DNA of 64,000 nucleotides from Pyrococcus kukulkanii (GTDB lineage Archaea; Methanobacteriota_B; Thermococci; Thermococcales; Thermococcaceae). A program made the translations under genes and the position numbers. Of the stretch, positions 10,134-18,700 are shown one piece after another. The stretch lies in NCBI RefSeq assembly GCF_041647995.1, contig NZ_JARRIB010000003.1, forward strand, positions 1 through 64,000. Reading direction: 5' to 3'. Positions within the stretch are counted from its first letter, which is position 1. Every line of letters begins with the position of its first letter. A model generated the notes under the pieces. That model saw only the letters and a program-made list of their open reading frames with translations. It searched no databases and had not been told where the DNA came from.

Positions 10134-10673
10134 TCATTTAAATGGTTTCGAGATTTTAAGCTCGGCAGTTCCTGAGAAGACTAAGTACCCTCCAAGGAGT
10201 ACTGGGATCAGTAGGAGTACTATGTCCTTGCCTACTTGAACAATAACATAGTAGTTGAGAGCCCACTGAATCAGCCAGAATACCTTCATGTCCCTGGGAT
10301 CATATTTTACTTTTTTCCCAGTTCTCTCTATGGTGATTTTTAGATATGTCAATATCAAAGCAAACATCACGAGAGTTATGAATAGGAATATAAAGCCCAC
10401 GGTTAAATTCCAGTCCCTGTACAGCACCCCCAGAAAGAGTGCAGAGAGGAGAGGTAACACTGAGGTTGCACCCAGTAATAGGTTAGCAGTCCTCTTAGGG
10501 GGCTTACCGTACCCACTAAGGGTAAGAACCAGCCACGGAAAAAGTACTGTTGAGTTTAATGCAAGGACATACAACCCTCTAACTGGGGAATAAGTAATGG
10601 ACACTAAGAGGAATGTTATTAAATAAAGCAAAAATCCAATTGAAATTTTCAGCCTGTTATCCACTAGACTCAC
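10134..10673 (-). CDS. Polytopic membrane protein, probable immunity protein of the type-III cassette
   Basis: An intact 179-aa protein with about five membrane segments (starts MSLVDNRLKISIGFLL with GTG; ends ELKISKPFK). It lies 7 bp downstream of the type-III cassette and abuts the next cassette, whose GTG start directly follows this gene's TGA. A charged cytoplasmic loop (RTGKKVKYDPRDMKVFW) is visible. Immunity function is inferred from position only; no family is recognised. Confidence 0.65.
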   Translation of the reverse strand: MSLVDNRLKISIGFLLYLITFLLVSITYSPVRGLYVLALNSTVLFPWLVLTLSGYGKPPKRTANLLLGATSVLPLLSALFLGVLYRDWNLTVGFIFLFITLVMFALILTYLKITIERTGKKVKYDPRDMKVFWLIQWALNYYVIVQVGKDIVLLLIPVLLGGYLVFSGTAELKISKPFK

Positions 10674-10680
10674 CTCCCAC

Positions 10681-11365
10681 TCAGGGTATCCCTAAGTATT
10701 CATGGAGGATATAGCTAAGGATTATTCCTACTACTGCTCCACCAACAGCCCCAACTACAGCACCAACAGGCCCTCCTACCAAACCTCCAATTACGGCGCC
10801 AACTGCAGTAGTTGTAGCGACTATTGCTAACTCACTAGAGATCCATGACAATTTTATTCTCCTCAATAGAAATCTCTACCATTTTAATTGCCCTGTATTT
10901 TAGGCTCCATGTGTTTCCTTGGGAGTCTACAACGTACGTCTTACCATTGACTTCAAGTGTTAAGTCAACTTCAACTGGAACTGAAACCCCAGCCAAATCT
11001 CCTATCTTAACGCTTTTTCCAAGGAATCCGCTTGCTGGGAGAGTATCATGGAAGTTTACTTGTAGTCTTCCTGTTCCCTTCGCGGGGACTGTAGGAGTAA
11101 GTAGAGTGTCACTAAATTCTGGCGTGATTTCTTGAGTATACTGACCCTTAAGTATGCGCGCTTCAGTGACCACATCAGTGATCCTCCACTCAACATCGGT
11201 AGGATTCGTGAAGTATACTTCACAGGACATATCTAGTATAAGGTTCCCCCTCTCTGCGGATAACACTAAGTCGCTACAGTCCATGAATGCAGTCTGAACA
11301 CTTGGAGGCTTCACTTCCATCGTCACCTCGCTCCAATGTTCTTCCCACTGTTCATTTTTAATCAC
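10681..11365 (-). pseudogene. Orphan type-III toxin cassette with glycine-zipper tail, frameshifted
   Basis: The leader is a partial copy of the junction (WEEHWSEVTMEVKP). A ~150-aa beta-rich domain with C-x17-C follows. The open frame stops at 10835, but the overlapping frame (from a TTG at 10866) carries a very hydrophobic glycine-zipper segment (AVIGGLVGGPVGAVVGAVGG) and the end YILHEYLGIP. Dropping one A from the AAAA at about 10846-10850 fuses the two into one ~227-aa domain. Glycine zippers are typical of membrane-inserting peptides, which suggests a pore or membrane-disrupting toxin. Alternatively the tail is a separate small membrane peptide started at TTG. Confidence 0.55.
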
Positions 11366-11369
11366 AATA

Positions 11370-11813
11370 TTAGGACGTTTCTTGACAATTTCTTACCATC
11401 CACTGGCGTGTAATCCCTGTCAGACCTATGGTCAGTAGAAATAGCGTTAGGAGAAATTTAGAGGATTCATCAACTAAAGGTAGGCTAAGTAAACCACTAA
11501 TGGAAAAGTACAGTACAAAAAGGGAGAATGTCTGTCTGGTCCTGCCCTTTGCTCCAGAGATGTATGGATATCCCAGTAAATGCAATATTAGCCAATGCTT
11601 ACAATTACGATGGTTCAAGCTCTTTCCAATTAGACAGATTCCAACTACAAACAGGAATGCCACTAAAGAACCAATTATAGTTTTAATGGCACTCCAGACT
11701 CCAAAATACCAAGCTTGATAAAATAAAGAAGAAAGAACCAAAAAATACACATGAAGCTGAGAACATTCCTTCCCACCATCTCCAATCCCTCTTATGTATG
11801 TTCTAGAATCCAA
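11370..11813 (-). CDS. Membrane immunity-type protein, family I (partner of 11792-12481)
   Basis: Same family as the protein at 15303-15722: shared YFGVWSAIKTIIGS, SGAKGRTRQTFSLFV and LLTIGLTGITRQW. About four membrane segments are visible. As drawn it overlaps the toxin gene by 22 bp. A more natural ATG at about 11776 (starts MVGRNVLSF), following an SD-like GGGATTGGAG, lies in another frame and would connect only if one base were restored near 11760-11765. The N-terminus may therefore be damaged. It sits directly after a type-I toxin cassette, as in carrier A, so the toxin-immunity pairing is kept between the two copies. Confidence 0.6.
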   Translation of the reverse strand: MDSRTYIRGIGDGGKECSQLHVYFLVLSSLFYQAWYFGVWSAIKTIIGSLVAFLFVVGICLIGKSLNHRNCKHWLILHLLGYPYISGAKGRTRQTFSLFVLYFSISGLLSLPLVDESSKFLLTLFLLTIGLTGITRQWMVRNCQETS

Positions 11814-12481
11814 GGCTTAGCTAGGGTATTCCAAAATATGGCAAACGGATCCAGGCTTAACTTGAGACTAACACTCTTTTCAAAAATGTTAATACTTCCA
11901 ATATTGAAGCTTATGACAGTATTAGGATCCAAGATTGCCGCTGCTCCGGTAAGTATATAGTCAGTTGTGATTGTTTTTGTGTCCATTTTTACTTGAATTG
12001 TATCATAGATTTCTCCGGAAAAGTGTGTCCAGGAGTTTCCATCGTAACTATATCCAAGCGTATAAGTAAACTTAACTGTTGTATATTCTCCGTTCTTCAA
12101 CACGACTTCCGTAGCATCGACTCCACTTATCGGAAGCCACGAACCTATTTCTATTGGAAGGCTGAAGAGGATGCTTTGAGTTCCTTGGGATGAAATGGTG
12201 AATGTTTCTGGTTGGATGTTCCACTTACCCGTACTCAGACTGCCTACTAGAACATCCTCCAGATCACCCAGAGAGTAGTTATCTAGAACTCCAACATCCT
12301 TGACCATCACCTCCTCTCCATTAGGATTGTAGAGATAGACCCTGCATGATAGAGTTGCTCTGTAAGCATAGTCTCTGAAGTCAAAGTATAGATCATCACA
12401 CTCAAAGCCCACCTGCTCTAGCGTCCCGTTCAACGGCTTCACCTTTACCCTCACCTCACCAAGCGCTCTCCCCCACTCCAT
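11792..12481 (-). CDS. Orphan type-I toxin cassette (intact)
   Basis: The 229-aa product is the closest relative of carrier A's C-terminal domain. After a degenerate leader (GEVRVKVKPLNGT) it shares ECDDLYFDF, YAYRATLSCRVYL, DNYSLGDLE, TLGYSYDGNSWTHFSG, DTIQVKMDTKT and the end KPWILEHT. Carrier A ends KPYILEHT. It has no signal peptide and no helical carrier domain, so it is probably silent unless recombined or translated by read-through from upstream. The two cysteines (C-x17-C) could form a disulfide. Activity is unknown; the membrane-protein partner suggests a membrane target. Confidence 0.75.
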   Translation of the reverse strand: MEWGRALGEVRVKVKPLNGTLEQVGFECDDLYFDFRDYAYRATLSCRVYLYNPNGEEVMVKDVGVLDNYSLGDLEDVLVGSLSTGKWNIQPETFTISSQGTQSILFSLPIEIGSWLPISGVDATEVVLKNGEYTTVKFTYTLGYSYDGNSWTHFSGEIYDTIQVKMDTKTITTDYILTGAAAILDPNTVISFNIGSINIFEKSVSLKLSLDPFAIFWNTLAKPWILEHT

Positions 12482-12525
12482 CCAATTTCAGTCCGGTCTT
12501 TGAGAGGAACTTAACATTGAGCCTT

Positions 12526-13035
12526 TCATCCGGCATGGGCCACCAAACCGTGTTTCAGGGCCAAGTACGTCCACAAACCAAGGAGCGCAAATATCCCGGG
12601 TTCTAGAATGCCATGTGTGATTATAAAGATTGCAAGTGAAGATCCAAGGGACAATACCAGCACTCCCGATAATCTGTTGACCATTCTGGAAATCGGCACG
12701 TACATGAGAAATGCCACGACAATGTAAATCAGGAAGTTTCTGATAAAGGTCTCCTTCGTTGAATAGGCGAGGAGAGTGGGTAGCAGAAAGCCCAACGCAA
12801 ACAGGTCATAAATCAAAAGAATCCTGACGAACCCTGGATCTCTATGCGCGCTCCATTTGTGGGTGTAGTGGTGAATTTCAAGTCTAATTGCCAGATAGGC
12901 TATCAAATACGCCGAGACATAAACCAGCGCCTTGGAGTTCCTGTTCAGGAACTCATAAACGAAACCGGCCAAAATCAAAAAGGGAAGGTAAAAGGTCAGG
13001 ATGTTGTGAACTCTCATCTCGTCCATGACCATCAC
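12526..13035 (-). CDS. Polytopic membrane protein, probable immunity protein of the 13.0-13.8 kb cassette
   Basis: An intact protein of 169 aa or slightly less (several possible starts: GTG 13035, ATG further in, MRVHNILTFYL). About five hydrophobic segments and a His-rich loop (LEIHHYTHKWSAHRD) are visible. Its start overlaps the stop of the preceding toxin frame (GTGATG), indicating coupling. Role inferred from position in the repeated toxin-membrane protein pattern; no family recognised. Confidence 0.65.
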   Translation of the reverse strand: MMVMDEMRVHNILTFYLPFLILAGFVYEFLNRNSKALVYVSAYLIAYLAIRLEIHHYTHKWSAHRDPGFVRILLIYDLFALGFLLPTLLAYSTKETFIRNFLIYIVVAFLMYVPISRMVNRLSGVLVLSLGSSLAIFIITHGILEPGIFALLGLWTYLALKHGLVAHAG

Positions 13036-13762
13036 CCCACAAAACCGTCGTTGTCAAAATCCCTCGGTCGCTTCCATCCATAGAAATAAATCTCCTCAGC
13101 GATGTCAGTCAGGAGGAGCAGTAGCCCTACATATCCGAATAGCTTGGATCCAACAACTGCCACTTTTCCAAGCCCCGATGCTTCAGTTGTTATGTAGCCG
13201 GCCCTCTCAAGAATTTCTGTTGCGACAAAGGTTCCCGAGCCCCCGTATTCGACTACATCTTCCGGGTTAACGGCACCGTTCTTTAGAATCCTGAAAGTTG
13301 CGCTTATTGGAGGTGCGTTTTTAAAGTGCAGCACTATCTCCCACGGCCTGTCCGTGGCGAGTTTGTCGACATAGGAATGCCACGGAAAGAGCGGGTCAAT
13401 CCCAAAGTAGAATTCCGCAAATTTTCATCTATTGTAAGTTCAATGTGCGTTTCATCGTCTGGATCATAGGGAGTCACTTTGAGAACTTCTTTAGACAGTG
13501 TGATTCCGTCAAAGTTACTTGGCCACACCTTTGCCCCTCCCACATATATTTTTGATATTTTGACCTGCACAGAGTCTTCTGGATTGGTTCTTAGCAAGTA
13601 TAAAGTGCAGTCAAGGTCGTCAGCGTCATCTTCACTAAGTATGATTTTGTCATCGCACTCAAGTTTCAAACTTGCTTTCCAAGACTTCACCCTCACCCTC
13701 ACCTCGTCCCAGTGCTCCTCCCCTTTTCCGTTCGGCTTTCCATCGTAGTTGTTCAAGGAGGG
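13032..13762 (-). pseudogene. Orphan type-II toxin cassette with full leader, frameshifted
   Basis: It starts with the best-preserved leader copy (LNNYDGKPNGKGEEHW, then DEVRVRVKSW). A beta domain with C-x15-C and GGAKVWPS follows. A one-base loss in the run at 13422-13425 (AAAA in the coding strand) breaks the frame. The restored frame reads KFAEFYFGIDPLFPWHSYVD and runs on to 13032. It contains a hydrophobic stretch (LFGYVGLLLLLTDIAEEIYF) and the acidic tail DFDNDGFVG. Restored length is about 240 aa. No promoter or signal peptide is visible. This is the clearest example of a silent cassette: long leader, variable domain, coupled membrane partner. Confidence 0.65.
13681..13760 (-). repeat. 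Cassette leader repeat (carrier junction homology)
   Basis: These ~80 bp match the carrier junction at 16384-16460 with only a few differences (for example TTGAACAAC for CTCGACAAT). The similarity starts sharply at LNNYDG and fades after VRVKV. Sharp edges like this are expected of a recombination-acquired arm. Confidence 0.8.
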
Positions 13763-13799
13763 GCTTGGTAGTTAAGTCCCGCCATTACACTCACTTTTT

Positions 13800-14314
13800 T
13801 TACTTTTTATTTTTAGCATTTCTGGGTTTATTAAACTCTGGAAGAATAGCATAAACAACGTATATTGCCAACAGGGCAACTGCTTGTATTCCAAAAATTA
13901 GGTGGTACCACACCACAATGAGCAATGGCGGAACTAGTACTACCAGTAATACCTTTATTGGATTTTCTCGCAGTTTAGATCCTCCGTTAATTCCTTTAAG
14001 AAGCTAAGCACACTGTCAATCTTGAAGAGTGGTAGGAATAGCCATGCCAACCATAAAATTGCTGCAAGACCTTCCAAGAACTCCATTCCAGCCAATAATG
14101 CCGCTATTGACAACCATAGGGGAGCAAAGACCTTCATTTCAAATCCAAAACTCTCATCCTCAAACCATGGAAGCATTATGACCAGTGCCGTTAAATACAG
14201 ATTCAGCTGAAGCAACGGATAGGCAGTCTCAGAGTAATTGTCTCCAATGGAAAATAAATAAACCAAAGAAAGCAGGCCGATAATAGCTGGAGTATATCTA
14301 AGTGGTCTTTTCAC
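13800..14314 (-). pseudogene. Polytopic membrane protein, probable immunity, frameshifted
   Basis: A GTG at 14314 opens a 119-aa frame (starts MKRPLRYTPAIIGLL) with three or four membrane segments that stops at 13955. The adjacent frame continues with KLRENPIKVLLVVLVPPLL and a further membrane pair, ending NKPRNAKNKK at 13800. Adding one base near 13977-13983 joins them into about 171 aa, the normal size for this array. Its start overlaps the stop of a toxin-tail remnant (14311-14376). Without the second part it would lack its last two membrane segments. Confidence 0.6.
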
Positions 14315-14376
14315 ACATTATCCCCCACAATGTCGTTGTTATCATCCCCTTTGTCCGGATTCGACCCGAGGTACAA
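14311..14376 (-). pseudogene. Scar: 3' end of a deleted type-II toxin
   Basis: A 20-codon remnant in frame with a stop at 14311 encodes LGSNPDKGDDNNDIVGDNV. It matches the acidic tails of the other type-II cassettes (DNNSVAGG, GNDVTGG, DNDGFVG). The rest of that toxin is gone; the remnant is joined directly to the end of a family-I immunity gene. The immunity gene after it is retained. Confidence 0.6.
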
Positions 14377-14377
14377 T

Positions 14378-14799
14378 TTATAATCCTACCATGTAAGTAC
14401 GTTTACAGGCCTTCCCCACCCATGGAAGCGTAATCCCAATGAACCCAACCGTAAGGAGAAACATCGAGAGGAAAACTCAACGGATCTATGGGCAAGGGAA
14501 TAATTAGTGATTATACCAAAGCTAAAGTACCAGACGAACAGATCGAACAGCTGTCTAACAATCCCCTTAGCACCCGATGTGTAGTAATAACCCGTTACAT
14601 GTAAAATAAGCCAGTGAGCACGGTTTTCAGGCCTCAACCTCCTCCCCACCGTGCATATAACCCATACCATCAGCACTCCCAAAGAGACCCCTATCACGGA
14701 TTTAACAGCAGAAAGCACTCCAAAATAAATGCCCTGATACAGTAAAGGAAAGAATATCAAAAAGCCAAAGGGGAGTTTAAGACAGTATTTGCCTTTCAT
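14378..14799 (-). pseudogene. Family-I membrane immunity protein, frameshifted near the end
   Basis: Starts at ATG 14799, overlapping the previous gene's TGA (ATGA), with SD GGGGAG. It shares IYFGVLSAVKSVIG, SGAKGIVRQLFDLF and overall layout with 15303-15722 and 11370-11813. The open frame ends at 14386 in unrelated residues, but one extra base in the run at 14472-14475 restores FFLSMFLLTVGFIGITLPW, the family's conserved end, with a stop at 14378 (about 140 aa). There is no intact toxin cassette beside it, so it is an orphan immunity gene, now probably broken. Confidence 0.6.
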
Positions 14800-15218
14800 T
14801 TTTCTCCCCTCTTTGACCATGGTGCACAAGTTATCGCATACATTATCGCTAATGTTGTGGTAATATCAACTGGAATAACAACTCGCCAGAAGAACTCATT
14901 GGAAGAATGTGGATTAAACGCAAAGAGGGGAAGTAAAATCAGCATGAAAATTGAGACGAACTGCCTGACACTTCCACGCCTCTCCTTTAAAAAGTCGTAC
15001 ACGAGATCAAGACCAAGTCTCCAGTAGATGCCCTCGTAAACCCTGTCTGCAATTTTATCCAGGGATATCCACACCAGATAGACAATTAACACTCCCACTA
15101 AATCACCAATAACTGTTAACACTGCACTTTGAGGGCTGTAATATAAAGCACCAACGGAAATAAAAAGGAAAATCGTCGAGAGGGAAACCACGTACCCAAA
15201 TTTCCTGCAAGTCATCAC
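14796..15218 (-). CDS. Family-I-like membrane immunity protein
   Basis: An intact 140-aa protein with about four membrane segments (starts MMTCRKFGYVVSLS). The region RRGSVRQFVSIFMLILL aligns with GKSKQLFALFVAYF of the 15303-15722 protein, so it is a divergent member of the same family. It is the middle of three family-I genes in a row. Just upstream lies a short remnant of a type-I toxin end, so its own toxin appears to have been deleted while this gene was kept. Confidence 0.6.
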   Translation of the reverse strand: MMTCRKFGYVVSLSTIFLFISVGALYYSPQSAVLTVIGDLVGVLIVYLVWISLDKIADRVYEGIYWRLGLDLVYDFLKERRGSVRQFVSIFMLILLPLFAFNPHSSNEFFWRVVIPVDITTTLAIMYAITCAPWSKRGEK

Positions 15219-15221
15219 TCA

Positions 15222-15265
15222 GCCCTCACGTGTGTTCCTGTATATAGGGTTTTAGGAACCCCATT
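15222..15265 (-). pseudogene. Scar: 3' end of a deleted type-I toxin
   Basis: The minus strand here contains GGAACACACGTGAGGG preceded by CTAAAACCCTATATACA. The end of carrier A reads GGAACACACGTAAGGG after TTAAACCATACATCTT. The match covers about 40 bp ending at the old stop region. No coding body remains upstream. It marks a toxin lost from between two immunity genes. Confidence 0.45.
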
Positions 15266-15302
15266 CAAAACTAAAAACCAGAGGAAATGCCATTCACCTC
15301 AT

Positions 15303-15722
15303 TTACCCTGCTCTCCCACTGTCACGGCACTCCCTCTCCACCCATGGAAGCGTAATCCCGATTAATCCAATCGTGAGAGGAAACATCGTTAAGAAAAATC
15401 CAGTAGAGTCAGACATCAGCGGAAGATTAAAGATTCCGCCTATGCCAAAATACGCCACAAAAAGAGCGAAAAGCTGTTTGGATTTTCCCCGGGCACCTAA
15501 GAGGGCAGTGTAGCCGATGACGTACTGTATTACCCTATCCCCGAACCTCCCAGAATTCAGGCGCCTACCAGCCCAGCAAATAGCTGCTATGACCATAAAC
15601 GCCACTGCAGAGCCCACTATCGTCCTGGTTGCAACCCATGTTCCAAAATACCCGAGTTGGAAGGATAAAGAAAAGAGAATCAGGGCCCCATAGAGGGTTT
15701 TGAGACTACGTGCATTTCCCAT
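15303..15722 (-). CDS. Family-I membrane immunity protein of carrier A
   Basis: A 139-aa protein with about four membrane segments (starts MGNARSLKTLYG). It begins 12 bp after the carrier A stop and has a GGGGGCAGGGAA ribosome site. Hallmarks are YFGTWVATRTIVGS, GARGKSKQLFALFV and PLTIGLIGITLPW, shared with 11370-11813, 14378-14799 and more weakly 14796-15218. Cotranscription with the carrier and the matching pair at 11.4-12.5 kb support an immunity role against the type-I C-terminal domain. No experimentally known family is recognised. Confidence 0.65.
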   Translation of the reverse strand: MGNARSLKTLYGALILFSLSFQLGYFGTWVATRTIVGSAVAFMVIAAICWAGRRLNSGRFGDRVIQYVIGYTALLGARGKSKQLFALFVAYFGIGGIFNLPLMSDSTGFFLTMFPLTIGLIGITLPWVERECRDSGRAG

Positions 15723-15734
15723 TTCCCTGCCCCC

Positions 15735-18700
15735 TTACGTGTGTTCCAAGATGTATGGTTTAATGAGGGTGTTCCATATTATTGCCCATATATCTACACT
15801 TACTCGGACATTGATGCTTTTGCCAAAGACTGTTACTGTTCCAATTTTATAGCTCACTGTGGTTCCAGGATCTATAACCGCCATTGCCCCGCTCAGCACG
15901 TAGTCTGCTGCAACGGTCTTTGTGTCCATTTTTACTTGAATTGTGTCGTGGATTTTGCCTGAAAAGTGAGTCCAAGTGTTCCCGTCGTAGCTGTACCCGA
16001 GGGTGTAGGGTATTTCGACAGTGATGAATTCTCCATCCTTAAGTACTATTTCGGTAGCATCTGCGCCGCTTATTGGAATCTTCGAGTTAATCTCTAATGG
16101 GAGACTGAACTGGACAATTTTAGTAGTTTGTGCTGGAATAGTGAATGAACTCGGGTTGATGCTCCATTCCCCCGTGTTCAGACTGCCCGCGGGCACACTC
16201 TCCAAATCACCTAAGGAGTAGCTGTTTAGCACTGCAATATCTCTGATTCTAACTTCATCCCTAGAATTGGAATTGTGTAAATAAACCCTGCATGACAACG
16301 TGGCCCTATATGCATGATCCTTAAAGTCAAAGTAAACATCATCACACTCAGAACTAATTTGCTTTAATCCTGTCCCATTCATAGGCCTCACTTCCACCCT
16401 CACCTCGTCCCAGTGCTCCTCCCCTTTTCCGTTTGGCTGCCCATCGTAATTGTCGAGGAATAACTTGTACTTGTGTTCTCCTACTCCATAAACTGTTAGG
16501 GTGAATGTTGTCACCGTATAGTTTTGAGCGTTCCCTGGAACTCCAGTCCAGTCAATGTTCTTGACTATCGCCCCATCCCCATCACTCACAAAACCCTTAA
16601 GACTAATCCTATCATTGTTATAATTCCAAACCTTAACCAGGAACGTCACTTCCCCACCACCCTCAAGCTCAGTAGGATAGGGAATTAACCTAGCATCAAA
16701 CAATGTGGTTGGAGTCCCAGAAACTTCTAGGCTTCCACTTTTCGCTGCTTCCAACCTTCCATCCTCCCGAACCTCAATCCTCCACGAATGATCCCCTGCC
16801 TGAGCTGTCCATGGTAGGGATACTTTTCTAGTTTCCTCGGCACTAAGAGTGATGGTTTTGCTCGACTTTTCGATGCCGTCAATGAAGAGCTTTACCGTTG
16901 CAGTTCTGGAGCGAGAGGCTGGGTTTTTGAGAACCACGTTAAAAGTCACAGTATCTCCGTGCTTTGGAGTTTCTGGGGTTATATCAACACTTGTTATTAG
17001 CAACGTTCCCCTGGTCACAGTTACGCTTTTTTCAGTGCTTTTTGAGTGTCCGTTCCAGTATATTGAAGCCGTTGCAGTGTAAGTGCTTGGAGTGTCGTAA
17101 GCTACTGTCTTTGTTAGAACTACCTTAGTTTCACCGGGATTAAGGGTTATTGTCCCAGAATACGTCTGTGAGCTAGTCAGTGAGATTGGAATTGTTACGG
17201 TATATTTTACGTCTTCAAGCTGAAATTCTTGGTTGTTTTCAATGGTGAACTTATAAGTTACACTTTCACCCTCTGTAGCACTTTCCGGTGAAGCCTCTAA
17301 CCTAATGTTTACCTTACTCCAATCTACTGGGGATTTTAAGTCAATTGTAGCCGAGTACTCTTCTCTAATAGTTCTCTCCTCACAGAAAGATTGCATTAAT
17401 TCCCCATCAGAGGGAGGAGATTGCGGGATATCTCCACAGATAGGTGTGTAGGTTATCTCAACTTTTCCTGTGACAGTAAGTTCACCCTCTGAATTGTGGG
17501 TATACGTGAATCTTTTGCTGGTCCAAGTGTGGCTATCTCCAATATTAATCGCTGGGACTGAACCTGAGTCAGAATCCCCACTTGTATAGTCTTTGACATT
17601 TATTCTGATGTCTTTAACTTCATTGTTCTCGGCCTTAAGGGAAATCTCAATATGGTATTCAACTTTTCCAGGCTGGTTTGTGTCAATGACAACGTCTACC
17701 TTGTTTATTAGAAGAAGGCCTTCATTGTCGGTAATTGAGAGGGCTTTTTTTACGATAGTCTCGTTAAGTATGAGTTCTGTGTTTGTTTGAGATGAAAGGT
17801 TGGAATCTTGGGAAGAGGATCCTGTTAGTGCTCCCGTAGGCCTAGGTTTAGGGGGAAGCGGAATAATGGGCATGATAGGATATGGAGGCTCTGGGAGGTC
17901 ATTTTCTTCATGCCAAATCAATGAAACTTTTAGTGCGTCTTTCAACTCAGCGACTTTCTGGTTGAGTATATTCTCTAACCTAGCGTCGGTATTGCCGTAA
18001 TTTTTTGCCTTTATCAACGTATAAATGTTCCCTATAAGCTCGTACGCTTTAAGGGCTTTGGGCCAATAATATCTATCTTCCACTATATGTGACCCTATTC
18101 CCGTTGAAAAAGCAAATCCTCCATCTTTAACCCAGGTAAAGCCCCAAATGTCTCTTTCAATTCCCTTTTCAAGGGTGCTTATAGACTGAGCAGTCAGCAG
18201 GTTATAAGTAGCCTCTCTCAAGTTTTCAATGGCTTTTTCCATCCCCTGATAGTCTTTTTCGTAGTATTCTTTGTAAAATGCTACCCATAAATTGGCCAAA
18301 ACTGGGTTTATTAGCTGTTCCGTCTCTTCAAACACTGGAGGATTACTAGGTAAAGCCCACTTCCACTTTTCTAGTCCCCATGCTTCATACTCGTTGTACT
18401 TGAAACCAATGTCGATGAATGCCATTGAGAGGTCTTCAAGGAATGCACTCATGTTAAAGTCTCCAGTTATTGAGTCAGCGTTCTGGATGATGTACTCTTC
18501 CAAAGCTTTAATCTGTTCATCAGTCCAGCCTTGAGCCTTTAGGGCTTCTACAGTCTCCTGAGGAAGTCCATTCTGCTTGATGTCTTCAGCCATCTTTAGG
18601 AGCTCTTCTTCGGTGTAGTACATTTTGACTCCGGATGCCTTCAGTTCCTCTAATGCCTGCCACACTAGGGCTGAGATATTGGCAGCATTTTTAGCTCCAA

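Noticed and set aside
9457-10866. Programmed ribosomal frameshifting in the type-II and type-III cassettes
   Set aside because: The breaks sit at different places in different cassettes, need different directions, and lack a common slippery site or downstream structure; decay or sequence error explains them more simply.
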